Part shown: positions 1-11,137 of the stretch, piece by piece
Layout of the letters: each line of letters opens with the position of its first letter
Position numbering within the stretch: position 1 is the first letter of the stretch
NCBI RefSeq assembly: GCF_001640805.2
Contig: NC_066833.1
Span: forward strand, 2,474,243 to 2,538,242
Direction of reading: 5' to 3'
DNA length: 64,000 nucleotides
Source of the DNA: Lates calcarifer
Lineage: Eukaryota > Chordata > Actinopteri > Centropomidae
Translations under genes and position numbers: made by a program
The notes under the pieces: generated by a model
Told to the model about the DNA's origin: nothing
Databases searched by the model: none
Seen by the model: the letters and a program-made list of their open reading frames with translations, nothing else

Positions 1-316
1 ATAATGAAAAATCATCCAGACACATGTTAGAGTCACAGAGTCCTGTAGGTATACTCTACATTATGCAGCCATTGTGCAGGATAATGAATTCTCCTATGGG
101 ACTTTTTTGTTGGTCAAATTAAAAACATGAAACTGTTGACTATGTGTGTGATTATACTTTTAATCAGGTATATTTTATATCCATTACTACCAGTTAGAGT
201 GAGGATGATTACAGGTGTAGTTGTTCCACCTTCTTCTGCTGCAGACGTGTAGATAAATCATCTCAAACACCACGTTTGAAATCAAAACTCATCATGAACT
301 GACGGGTAATATCTAC
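1..316 (-). other. pde1a: pde1a-like intron, continuing off the left edge
   Basis: This AT-rich, non-coding stretch follows the splice donor of the exon ending at 317. On the minus strand the donor reads AG|GTAGAT. The remaining catalytic exons of the gene must lie beyond the left edge. Nothing else is recognisable here. Confidence 0.6.
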
Positions 317-499
317 CTCTCGACAAAGATCCCAGCTTGCACTGCGTGGACAATGCTCCTGAATCTGGGCTTCTCCTCAGGGCGACGCTTGGCCACGCCC
401 ATCTTCCTGCTGAAGGTGCATGCCAGCCAATCACGTACTTCGCTGGGCACCGACTCTGCCTGCAGGTCGCTGAGCTCGTCCTCAGTGTCCAGCAGACGC
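317..499 (-). CDS. pde1a: pde1a-like coding exon 3 (start of the conserved PDE1 region)
   Basis: This 183-bp internal exon belongs to a calcium/calmodulin-dependent 3',5'-cyclic nucleotide phosphodiesterase, which hydrolyses cAMP and cGMP in the cytosol. The translation begins RRLLDTEDELSDLQ, continues through SVPSEVRDWLACTFSRKM and ends FRSIVHAVQAGIFVER. That is the diagnostic PDE1 segment between the calmodulin-binding region and the HD-type catalytic domain. The acceptor (minus strand, CTGCAG|G, exon begins at 499) and the donor (AG|GTAGAT, exon ends at 317) are good, and both junctions split an Arg codon. The frame is intact and the residues are highly conserved. The paralogue choice (PDE1A rather than 1B or 1C) rests on similarity and on the nearby dusp19 gene, which is a neighbour of PDE1A in other vertebrates. 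The catalytic domain is outside the window. Confidence 0.85.
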
Positions 500-618
500 C
501 TGCAGAGCAGAAACACCTGTCAGTCACAACTCAGATAACCAGGGAGCTCCGAGTTATTTTCTGCACATCCGTCTACCCCTTCCTCCCGCCATTCCTTTCT
601 TACTTCCGTCCATCCCAC

Positions 619-733
619 CTGGTCTCATCCGTGTAAACAGCGTCCAGCATGGCACGCAGCGAGCTCCAGGTTCCTGCGGAGTTCCTGCAGGTCCACGACT
701 CCACGGTCCATCTGCTCCAGGACCCCCTTCAGC
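619..733 (-). CDS. pde1a: pde1a-like coding exon 2, with an apparent +1 frameshift
   Basis: This exon encodes the second half of the N-terminal calmodulin-binding and inhibitory region: LKGVLEQMDRGVVDLQELRR, then NLELAA, then MLDAVYTDETR in a different frame. The acceptor (minus strand, TTGTCAG|G at 734/733) and donor (CCAG|GTGGG at 619/618) fit both neighbouring exons. Exon 1 ends in AT and this exon supplies G. This exon ends in AG and exon 3 supplies G. Those phases require 114 bp, but the exon is 115 bp. The extra base falls in the TGCC between the AA and ML codons (near 649-652) and, read literally, gives a TGA a few codons later. An assembly indel or a true null allele are both possible. 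The flanking residues are well conserved, which favours an error or a recent event. Confidence 0.75.
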
Positions 734-2610
734 CTGACAACACAGACACACACAGCACACTCTCACTCTGCTACTAGAATAACACAGAGCTGCATGTTAC
801 AGCCATTTACAAAGTATGATTTCTGTTTGTGGCTCATGAATTAATAATAATTTCATTGTTTGAGCAGTTATCTTTATTTGTTCATTAGATCCTGATGAGC
901 TGTGGTAGAGATGGAGCAGGTGGGACAGAGTTGATTTGACCATAAAGGATGTGGAAATGTGTGTCAGTACAGTACAGAGCTCACATTAGACATTAGGAAA
1001 CAGTATACTGTATGTGACTGTGGTGTTTGGCATCATGCAAGTCAAGAAGCAAAAAGCAAACGACACAAAGAAGATTTAACATTTTGACAAAATCACTGTA
1101 AGTAACTTTCACATTACTGCACTGTCATTTAATTCATGTTTGAATTACATCCAGTAACATCAAGGAGTGTTTTTCTCTGTACTTCAGAGAAATATTTCAG
1201 TTTTGACCCAAGTTTCAAAGTTGTAAAGGTGAACACTGGGAGAAAGCCCTCTCCCCTCTCCTCTCATCAACTGTTAATAAAGGTCAGAGTTCATCACACA
1301 ATCCAGAAACTCCACAGTTTTAATGTATGTTTGAAAATCTACTGTGATGTATGTATTCTACTTAACTACAGTGATACTAGTCCTCAGAAATCCTCTCTGC
1401 AGACTTCATACACCTGCTGACTGACAGAAGGAAGCAGCGCTCTTCATACTTTGCACCCACACAGCTGCTGTCCTGTTCACACCACACAACCAGAGCATGA
1501 AAATCTGTTTCCTCCAGATGGACACATGACACTCTGCCTCCTGTCAATCAGCTGACAGCCACAGTTAGTAACGGGACTCTCCTCCAGGAAATAAACACGT
1601 CGTCTTTGTAGCCACTGTGTCTTTGTCAGCCAGGGCAGCAATTCATTTCAGTGTGAAACCAAAGCACCTCGAGCTAAGATAAACAGGGACCTGTCTTTGT
1701 TATTAATCCTCTCATCTAAATCCCCGTTCAGACTGGATTTATGTCTCTCGGGGAGGTGGGGTGATTTGAACGTCACCTGCTCTGGTAGGTCATTTTAATC
1801 TCGTCCAAAGCACGCAGGTGGGTAATTCTTCACCCCCACCCCACTCATGATTACAGCTGCACTTCCTACTGTTTTCCTCTGAACTGGCTGCTCCGCCTCT
1901 CATCTAAATCCTGTATATCAAAGATCAACTACAGGTACTGTAGGTGCTGCTTTTCTCCTTCCAGACCCATGGCTTTGGCCTGTATTTGCTCATATTTTGG
2001 CAAATTGTCCCCATTAAAAGTGTGCCGGAGTAGCTAACAGTGGTTCCTGTTTGCAGTGTACCCGTGGCTCTACAGACAACTACCACTGGTTTACTTTAGC
2101 ATGTGATGATTGTCAGGCAGGTGGTGAGGCGTCTTTTTTCTGGGGCTTCTATGCAGATTCATGGAGGTTTATTCTGGACAGACATGTGAGATAATAATAT
2201 CCTCAGGAAGTGTAAGTCACATTGAATGATATCAATATGTGTGTCATGTCTGTGTGTTCACAGTCAAGACATTTTTGCCTCATACAGTGTCTCTGCCTCC
2301 CCTTCAGCTCCCCTGTGGAAAGCCTTTGTCTCTCTCTTTTGTCTCGTATCCTGTCATTTCCCAGTGGTTAAAATGCCTCCTGGAGCAATGACTTGAACTT
2401 GACTTAGAGCAGAGTAAACACTTTATTCCCGACCTCCCTGTTAATCCCATCTCAAAGGGGCTTAAGACGACAAAAAAGACGACAAACATCTTCTAACAAT
2501 ATTGTATTGCTAGAAGATGCCGAGTGGGCGTGAGGCTGCAGTCTGTGCCCCGAAGAGGGCTCATACTGCATATTCACCCAACACCAGCCATACAGTCCTG
2601 GTACATAAAG

Positions 2611-2668
2611 GATGGAGGGATGAATAAAGTGAGGATGGAGGGATGAATAAAGTGAGGATGGAGGGATG
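2611..2668. repeat. 23-bp tandem repeat, about 2.5 copies
   Basis: The unit GATGGAGGGATGAATAAAGTGAG occurs at 2611 and 2634 with a partial third copy at 2657. Because the unit is over 20 bases, the key part is GATGGAGGGATG. It is a simple local duplication with no coding meaning. Confidence 0.8.
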
Positions 2669-2995
2669 TTTAGTGCTGGGCGGTCAGGTCTTTTCTTACT
2701 GCAGGATGGAGGGATGGTTTGAATGTTTACAACAGAGGAGACTGACAACAGGGAGACATAAAGACTCCGCTGCGGCCTGGCATCCTGCCGTCGTCATGGT
2801 AACCAAACACCTTCTTGTAAACTGGATGAAATCTGTTTTAGTTGCCATGGTTACAACTGGATTCAGAGCAGGAGACAGGCGAGAGAGACAGAAGTAAAGT
2901 TCAAGACTGCAGTGATTCCAGCATTTCATCAAACATCCTACAGCTTCATTTTATCATTATTATTTTAGTACTAGTAGTAGTAGTACTGGTAGTAG

Positions 2996-3430
2996 CAGGG
3001 GTAAAGTGTACTCAAGTACAGTTCTGAGGTACTTGTACTTCACTTGACTATTTCCACTTTATGGTACTTGTACTCCTCCATGTTGCAGAGGGAAATATTA
3101 TACTCTTTACTCCACTGCGTTTGTCAGACATGTACAGTTGCTGTTACTGTGCAAACGTAGAGGAAAGTTTTACTTTGTCATGTGCCAGTATGACGTGTCT
3201 GAGTACTGTAGTAAAACTACTGTTATAACAATACAAAAATACTCTTTAACAAGTAACAGTTCTGAATTTATAATACTGCTCTAAGAAACAGACAAATCTG
3301 TTTTCAGTGTTTGGACTTTCCTCTGATCTCTGATCTCTTTTGTGAAATATTGGCTCATTTGCTAAATGACAAATGTACTAGAGTGGAAGTAGAAAGTGGT
3401 ATGACAGGTAAAGTATAAGTACCTGAGATG
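2996..3430. repeat. Teleost dispersed repeat (AAGTACTTGTACTT type)
   Basis: The stretch contains the phrases GTACTCAAGTACAGTTCTGA, GGTACTTGTACTTCACTTGA and TTTACTCCACTGC, which recur in very many teleost genomic sequences. I recognise the pattern but cannot assign a Repbase name. The right boundary is approximate. It lies inside the pde1a intron. Confidence 0.5.
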
Positions 3431-4199
3431 TGTATGTAGTGCAGTACAGTGAGTGGCAGCCTGTCAGTGTTTGAGTCTGTTGTGTGTAACCAGGGGAGTT
3501 TGTCTTTATTGTTGGGCACCTGCACATTTCTCTGGTACACAATACTTTACTCATTCATAGGAGAGGAGTCAGGAAATTAGGAGGGAAATGGGAGTGTTAG
3601 TGTGTATTTAAAGGACCTCAGGGGATCTATTGACAGAAATATAATATAATAATTATGTTCTGATTAGTGTATAATCACCTGAAAGTATGAATGGTTGTGT
3701 TGTCTTGGAAAACAAGGCGTGAGGATATGGATATTCAGCTCACTCCTGAACTGTTTTCTCACATGGACTCTGGACAAAGTCCAGAGGATCAGGTAGATCC
3801 AGGATCCTCTTTCACAGGAGCTCATACATGTCAGATGAGCTCTCACCCATTGAAGGTACTGGGCAGTTAAAGTCCGCTTAAAGTCCAGTCCGTTTGCGTT
3901 CACACGTGCAGCTCCTCCAGGTAATGTCCTAATAGGTTCAGTGCACGTGTGAGAGCAACTCTATGCACTGGTCCTTTAATAAATGTTTGAAACTGTCACC
4001 AAGCAACGAGGACACACAGCGTTACACCAAAAAAACACAGTCAGACAAACAGTGAAGACAGTGTGAGAGGGACTGTCTGCACAAAAATAGAGACAGAGAC
4101 AAAAAGGTGCAGAGACAGACAGGCAGCCCAGGTGTGTGTAGGAGGAGTGAGAGCCTCTTCAGTGCTCTACTTCAGACTGAGAGCTTCCTCTTTGCGTGC

Positions 4200-4200
<1 letters not shown>

Positions 4201-4262
<62 letters not shown>
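4201..4262. repeat. (TG)n microsatellite
   Basis: About 31 TG dinucleotides run almost uninterrupted before TGCGTGCG. The Cys-Val and His-Thr open frames across it are artefacts of the repeat. Confidence 0.97.
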
Positions 4263-4266
<4 letters not shown>

Positions 4267-6142
4267 CGTCTTACCTCTGTGATGTACTTTTATATTTCTG
4301 CCTGCAAACAAAAACAAAAACACAAGAGTCACTGAAATGAACCAATCACAGCCTGTCCTCATCAGAACCTGACCGTGAGATCAGGTGTGTTCAGGCGGTC
4401 CAGGCCGAGTGGTGACACTCTGCACTGCAGACCTCACCTATCAACACAGAGAGCAGTTACTGCAGCAGCGCCGGCTCATCCAGGCTGTTTAGGTACTTTC
4501 AGACCATTAGGGCCCGACTGCTGCAATTTACACCAGAATTCATGCTCTTCCTCTGAGTCATCTGAACACAGACATGATACACATATTTTTAGAGTCAATG
4601 TGACTACACGTTCAGTGGATATCATTATTTCCAGCATCCATACATCCACTTCACTGCAGAACCTGCCTGAGTTTTCCTCAGGATCACAGCGATAGTTCTG
4701 TTCATCCACTGGTTCGCTGCAAACAGGAACGTCTCACTCTGAAGGTCTCTGTAAATATGTGCACCAGATATAAACTCTACAAGTGGATGTCAAGCATCTG
4801 GTCTTAAATTAGCCAATCACAGCTCTGGGATCTGACCCCAGCAGCTAATCACAGCTGTGACATGTCTCAGCTTTGAAATCTGACAGCAGGAACCTGCTAT
4901 TTCATGGTCGACTGGTAATTGTACACTGGCCTGCGTGGGCGGATCAGCGCTGAATTACAAAGCAGGGACAGCACAGAGAGCAGCGGCAGGTTGCTGCAAT
5001 GTGTTTTCCTTCTTTTTTGGGGGGGTTTGTCAAAAAAACAAAAGCATGCTGCAGAGGCAACAGTGACAGGTGAGCACAGGGAGAGTTTGTGGAGAATGAG
5101 TCACCGCTCTGTCATGACTTTTCCAGGCTGATGCCTTCACTCAGAGAATTTGCATTTCTTTTCTCCCTGATGTGATTTTGCTTCCTCGGCTCTTCTGTCC
5201 TTGAGCTGAAATGTTTTGTTCTTTCACCTCCCACTGTTTCCTCCCTGCATTATTACCACTGAGCATGTAAAGTATATCTTATTCTTAGATGCATTACTTC
5301 TCTGCATGACTCTGTTTGTGATGCACCACCACAGGGTGCGTTTCGCGCTTTTTTAGTAGTTAACTCCATCTACACCGCCTACGTTGAGCCCGAGCTCCCC
5401 GGCCTGAAGGAAGAGCAGAGCATCCATTAAAATGAAACAGTCTGATCATAAAACCATCAACCAGCAGTTAAATAGGAACAAGAACGCAGAGCAAGATGTG
5501 GTTTCTACTGTGTTTCTACAGTTTCTACTGTGACTGAACTGGACAGACTGATGTCCACATACTGTTCTCTGTGTGATCCAGTCTTGTTCATGTTCAGTTC
5601 TTATTCTAGTAAAAAAATCATTTTAAGGTGACTGATCATCATAAAAACGAGTTAACCTGGCTTTTATTGAGTTTTTATTGCAGTGAGAGAACTGCTTCAA
5701 CTGATTTCTGTTCTATTTTCTGCTTCACAGAACAGTCTGATGAACTCTCCAGCACATTTTCTCTTTTTCTCATAGTTTCATCTCCCTCTCATCTTCAGTA
5801 AAAAGTGAGGGGGTTAATGAAAAGAAATACAGTGAATACACAAAATATGCATCACAACATATAAAATAATTTTAAAAATAAAAAGCCGTCCTGTTCTTTC
5901 TTTCTCTTTCTCTTTAGCGGAGAGTTTGCTGCATTAAAATGCTCTGCTGTTACCACGGAAACTAGGGAGGACGACAAAATCCTGTACACTTATTTGTTTT
6001 CCCTCCAAACAGCGCAGACAGCTATTGTTTGTTGATGTGAGGATACTGTTTATATCTCTCAGGAAGAATTAATCCAATCAGAGAATGAACGAAGACACAA
6101 AAGGGCACTTAGTGGTTCAAGCATGGTTGGCACCAACGACCA

Positions 6143-6185
6143 AACACACACACACACACACACACAGAGAGAGAAAGAGAGAGAC
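6143..6185. repeat. (AC)n followed by (GA)n microsatellite
   Basis: A run of about 12 AC units passes directly into an imperfect GAGAGA tract. It is a compound microsatellite in the pde1a intron. Confidence 0.9.
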
Positions 6186-6484
6186 GTGATATGAAGCAGC
6201 TGATTTCGAGCATGATGAGCTGTTTGGATGGGCGTGGTTTTCTAATTCCTGCTCCTGCCAAGCCTCCTGCACACCTGCACCTCATCACCTCATCAGTCCC
6301 TCTGCAGTACTTCAGCTCTGGTTCTTCACTCCAGTCCTGATGTGATGGTCTTGTCAGATCCTTGCCTTGTTTTGTGAACCCTCTCACTGTCCCAGCCACA
6401 GCCACTGTCCCCCATTATAATAAGCCTCTGAAGCTGTTCTGTGTGTTGGGTCCAAATTCAGGTCCAAGCTCACTCTCTATGTGT

Positions 6485-6600
6485 CTAGCAGCTTTAAGAG
6501 CCAGAGATTTCCCCTCAGGAGGAGGAGACCAAACACAGAGCTAAAGAGAGGGAACACTGGACACAAACACCACTCCACGTGAATCATCGTGCTGCTCTGT
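6485..6600 (+). repeat. Dispersed repeat, copy A (inverted partner at 15.9 kb)
   Basis: The block running from AGCAGCTTTAAGAGCCAGAG through GGAGGAGGAGACCAAACACA to ATCATCGTGCTGCTCTGT matches, in reverse complement, 15,931-16,050 with a few differences. It is an unnamed interspersed element of about 115 bp. I saw no open frame, clear terminal repeats or tail. Confidence 0.7.
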
Positions 6601-8906
6601 AACTGCTCGATGTGGAAATAAGCAGCTGTGCTGATGTGTTCAGGTTGTGTCCATTTGTTTCCACTGCTCCAAAGTGGCCAAAAAAGTCAATTAGAGCAGT
6701 CTTTAAATGAGGGAAAAAACAAGACCAATACAACTGCTTGTTACTGTCAGTGATGTCCAGCCCTGCTGACAGAGGCAACATGTCTGCAGTCTGATAAACA
6801 TGACTGAGGTGGAGGAGTCTGTGAGTCAGTTATCTGAGGGGCCTTTAAATAATATACTCAGTACTTTGTTAAAATTGAATTAAATCATATTTTGTCATCT
6901 CTGCTGCAGGCTACATTAGCTGCTGCTAGCATAAAACACCACCAACAAAATCTCCAGCTGAACATCAGCAGTCAAGTTGTATTGTGGGTAATGTAGGTGC
7001 TAGGTTTTGACAGGGAAGAGGTGTGTGAAATAAAAGACGTTACCTCTGCTTCTGCTGCAGATGTGATCAGATATAATTCACAGTCATTACTGCAGACCCA
7101 GCTGCCTTCATCAGTAAACTCTGTAGTGTAATTTGTGTTTAATCAGAATTAGTGACAGTTGTTTTTCTGCACAGTTAGACTGTGTTTGTTCACTTTAACA
7201 TTAACTATATTTAATTTCCTTGAACAACCGATCTTGGTGGCACCTCCTCACATTTTATCATCATTCGAAAGCTCCTGTAAAAACTAAATAAATAATATAA
7301 AATCAAAACAAAGTTCCCCTGTTTTCACTGCCGGCAGCAGAACGTTATTTGAGCTTCTGTGTTGCATTTTTATTTTTACACCTTCAGTGTTTCTCTCTCA
7401 TTGAATCACTGCTGACAGATAACACATCCACACGCCAATGTTTATTACAGGATCTGGCAAAAACGAAACACTTCTCTTGGCGTCAACTTCTTCTACCAAC
7501 ACACCAACTTCTGCTGGTAAATCTCTGTCGTTTTCCTCCCCTGTGATTGTTTGCTCTGTTGCCAACTAGTTACTAATACAAGATGCTGTACAGCCAGTAG
7601 GGTCTGTTAAACAGAGCGAGAGTTGCCAAGGGGCATAAATTTTGTGTGTGTGTTTTATGGAAATGACACCGCACCTCATTTCACTGCTGCCACTGATGCG
7701 AGGAACGTTTATTAAATCAAACATTGCTGGTGACTTTTGTCTGTCATGACATGATGAATGAGACACACTGACATGTGAGGACGAATCATAACATTATGTT
7801 ACACGTTTTATTGAGTTATGAGGATTAAACATGTGAAAGGTTACAGGTGGATTTTTGCATGTGTGAACTGCAGTGGTCTGGTTTAGAGGCACTGAGGACC
7901 GAGAAGCATGAAGCTCACTCCTATGTACCTACATGTTTGTGTGTTTGCTTTTTATTAAATGCTGTGTCTGTATATTCCAGCCAAACCACCTGTATGTTAA
8001 TGGTAAGATCTGAGCCATTGTGCCATGGATACGTTCAATGATGTATGTCTGTGAATGCTCTGTCACAGAGGTTCCCAAACCGGAGTTCAGGACCCATGAA
8101 ATGGTCCCAAGATATATCTGAGGGGTCCAACATGTTCAGCTACACACAATTACATTCCTCTCCTCCTGACTTTAATAGCTCCTTTTTCTTGTGAATTACA
8201 CAACATTTGTACAGTGTCAGTGCGTCAAATGAAACATACTGAGGTTAAGATGGAAATTTGGTCTTTGCTGAAACTGGTCAAGGCTCCAGCTCCCCTGCAA
8301 GGTCATGACTGACTGAATGAATGAAACTGGTCACAACTTGTATAACACATACATGCAAATTGTCACAAGGCGGTTTTAGGTAGACAACAGGGTGATAATA
8401 AAAAATAACAGACATGGTCGATATCAAGTTGATTGACCTCAGAAAACGTGAATGATATGAAAAGAGTGTTGCAACGAACCAGTCATGTAGCTGGAATTAA
8501 GTTACAGTCACGTCAGGTTAGGTTGACCCACACAGCACAGAGAGTAGGAGCAGCGGCACACATGCTAATGCTTGGGCTCCTGCAGCCGTGCACAGCAGTA
8601 CGTCCGGAGTCAGGGTGAGAGAAACGAGAACATAACCACAGAAAATGGTAACGAAAACTCGAGCGACAGCGTTACTGAAGAAGACGCCCCAAAGAACACA
8701 GCCTGAGGCTCAAAAGACGAGGAGACAAAGAGTGTGAGGGAATTCAGCAGTGTGGAGATATTTGGGCTGTTTGTTTGTAGCTGCAAACTGACAGGTGATA
8801 CCACTCACCTTCATTACCATCTGAAGCACTGCTGTCTTCTAGAGCACACCCAATACAGGACTGACTTTTTTACTCACTACTCACCACATACATACACACA
8901 CCGCTA

Positions 8907-9070
8907 CGTTAGCATAAAGACTGGAAACAGCTAGTAATCAAAATATTGACCAAGAGACACACACTGACTACAAAGAGACACAGTAGGCTGGTTTTGTTCA
9001 TTCAGACAGAGCCAGGCTAGCTCTTTCCCCCTGCTCCCAGTCTTTATGCTAAGCTAAGCTAACTAGCTGC
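8907..9070. repeat. Teleost inverted-repeat element (AGCATAAAGACTGG type)
   Basis: The left end reads GTTAGCATAAAGACTGGAAA and the right end is its reverse complement, with CCCAGTCTTTATGCTAAGC. The core contains GCCAGGCTAGCTCTTTCCCC. This arrangement is a very common teleost repeat that can fold into a long stem. It behaves like a short non-autonomous DNA element. The family name was not assigned. Confidence 0.65.
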
Positions 9071-9499
9071 TGAGGTTGTACCTTCATACTGAGCTGACAG
9101 TGGAATCAATCTACTCACTGAACTGAAGTGTCCAGCTCGTCATTTAATCTAATGATGAGCTGTGATGTCACTCCCTGCTCATTAGACTCCATTAAAGTGG
9201 TGTGTGTGCTCAGTGTGAGGTGGCGCTGTGATCGGGCTGGTTAGGATGTAAACGAGAGGAAGTTAAATCAAACATTCACATCATTTTCTTCTCTTCTTCA
9301 TCCGTCTCCATCTCCCTCACTCTCTCTCTCTGATCTGTCTATCTTTGCTGCATCGCAACGCTCTACCGTTACCATGGCAACTATACAGCACAAAAAGACT
9401 GTTTTTTATTTTTTATTTTTTTACATCTGCTGCTGCAGATGTGATGATGTTGTTCCTGCTGCGACGTTTGCCTGTTAGCTGAGAAAACATCTGACAGAC

Positions 9500-9535
9500 A
9501 ACACACACACACACACACACACACTCTCTCTCTCT
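9500..9535. repeat. (AC)n(TC)n compound microsatellite
   Basis: About 12 AC units are followed by about 6 TC units, roughly 260 bp 3' (in gene orientation) of the first coding exon of the pde1a-like gene. Confidence 0.95.
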
Positions 9536-9797
9536 AATGTTCAGTCATGTTGCACACCCACTGTGTTCCACTCATTTTCTGTCATTCATCTTCCCTCCAT
9601 CCTCAGTCCGTGCGACATCACCACGGCAACCAGGCCACCGCGCTAATGCCATCCCCGAGGCTGTCAGTCTGAGTCCAAAACGAACACTGATCGATTGGTC
9701 CTTGCAACACGATCGCCAATTATCAATAGTGCCATTACATCATCATCATCAGCATTACATCATCAGCCAGCTGATTGTGTGATGTGTGTTTACTCAC

Positions 9798-10345
9798 ATT
9801 CCTCTCAGTCGAATCAGGACCTGGTTGTTGTGGTTCTGCTCCACAGCGTCCACAAAGTCTTGTGCCTCTTCAGTGTGCTGCAGCTCCTCTACCTGCTGCT
9901 TCTCCTCCCTCTGCTCCTGTTCACTCTGCTGCACCTCCTCCTCCTCCCCCTCCTGCTCTACCACCTCACTCTGCTGCACCTCGTTCTGCTTTTGTTGCAT
10001 CTCCTCCTCATCCAGCTGCTGCACCTCCACAGTCTGCTGGTGCTCCTCCGTCTGTACATCCTCCTCCTGCTGCACCTCCTCTTCCTCTAGCATCTCCTCA
10101 GTTCCCAACTCCTCCTCCTGCTCCTTCTCCTGTTGCTGCACTTGCTCCTCCTCGTTCTGTAGCTCCTCCTCTCCTTGCTGCACCTCCTCAGACTGTATGT
10201 CCTCCTGTTGCTGCATCCCCTCCTCCTCCTCCTCCCCTTGTTTTCCCGCCTGTTGCATCTCCTGTTGCTGCTCTTCCTCCTGCTGCTCGTCCACCTGCTC
10301 CTCGCCCTTCAACACCTCCTGCGACTCCTCCGCCTCCTCGTTCAT
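9798..10345 (-). CDS. pde1a: pde1a-like first coding exon with a Glu/Gln-rich N-terminal extension
   Basis: The open frame starts at ATG 10345. It has about 160 residues made almost entirely of Glu and Gln with scattered Val, Met and Leu, then a non-repetitive tail ending NHNNQVLIRLRG plus a split Met codon. The strong donor GGAAT|GTGAGT ends the exon at 9798. Joined to exon 2 the frame reads RLRGM-LKGVLEQMDRGV, which aligns without gaps with the PDE1 calmodulin-binding segment RLKGILRCLVKQLERG. Phases match exactly, which is why I assign this exon to the same gene. Known mammalian PDE1A N-termini are short and lack an acidic Glu/Gln region of this size. An in-frame stop lies near 10,460 and no earlier ATG is seen, so the ATG at 10345 is the likely start. 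The low-complexity part could instead be partly untranslated if another promoter is used. Confidence 0.7.
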
Positions 10346-11070
10346 GTCAGCGTGGGTGAGGAGGAGAGGGAGGTGGTGGGTTTTCTTTAGGTCTTTGTGG
10401 AGTTGTTGTGTTCACAGAGCAGAGTTTGGTCTCTGAGAAGCGTCCGGTTGTCTCTCAGACTGACAGAGACGTGAAAACATCGACGCTGATCACAGCCGTT
10501 TGGGTTCAATGAAACTTCATCCAACTTCCTGTGATGTCACCTGTCAGCCTGCCCAATCCAAAACAACGATCTGAGGTGATCCGTGAGGGAAGTCGAGGGG
10601 TTAAAGGTCACAAGGCAAAGTGTGGCTTTCTTTAAAAAGTTGAAAAGCAGGAGGAGCAGACTGACGGCGTCCAGCGACCAAACAAGCTGATCAGCTGATG
10701 TCTTCCCTCAGTTCAGCTCTGCACTCCGGCACTGCGGCGGTAAAATGATCCAGCTGAATGTCCCAGAGCATCGCCGTAGCAACGCACGGAGGAAGTCGAC
10801 CAGCAATAAAGACAGGATGGAGTGAGAGGGAGAGAGAGAGGAGGGGAGAGAGAGAGGAGAGCGATGGAGGAGGACAAAGGAGAAGCAGAGAACATCGCAG
10901 AGCGTTTCCGTGGTAACTCAACAACGGTTGCTAAGAGTGATGGAATCCTGCAGCCGACAGACCTCCCTCCTCCTCCCTCCCAAATTCAAACACACATAAC
11001 TTTACGCTCCGCTCAGAGGCAAACAGCAACCAGGCATCTCAGTCTGTCCTCCCCTCGCTCATCCACTGCA

Positions 11071-11102
11071 TGTGTGTGTGTGTGTGAGAGTGTGAGCTGA
11101 GC

Positions 11103-11130
<28 letters not shown>
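11071..11130. repeat. (TG)n microsatellite in two blocks
   Basis: TG tracts at 11071-11086 and 11103-11130 are separated by a short GAGAGTGTGAGC stretch. Confidence 0.93.

Positions 11131-11137
<7 letters not shown>

Larger units (their letters stand above)
734..9797 (-). other. pde1a: pde1a-like intron 1 (about 9 kb)
   Basis: This interval lies between the donor at 9797 and the acceptor at 734. It holds no convincing exon. Contents noted separately are a 23-bp tandem repeat, a teleost dispersed repeat near 3.0-3.4 kb, CA/GT microsatellites, an element shared in inverted orientation with 15.9 kb, and a stem-loop repeat near 9.0 kb. The short open frames here have no splice support, codon bias or recognisable motifs. 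Confidence 0.6.

Noticed and set aside
4063..4362. Open frames across the TG repeat (Cys-Val and His-Thr runs)
   Set aside because: Products of the dinucleotide repeat in both strands.
9775..10436. Plus-strand Pro/Ala-rich and Ser/Cys-rich frames of about 200 codons
   Set aside because: They are antisense to the Glu/Gln-rich exon and arise from its low complexity. The minus frame has splice and homology support.
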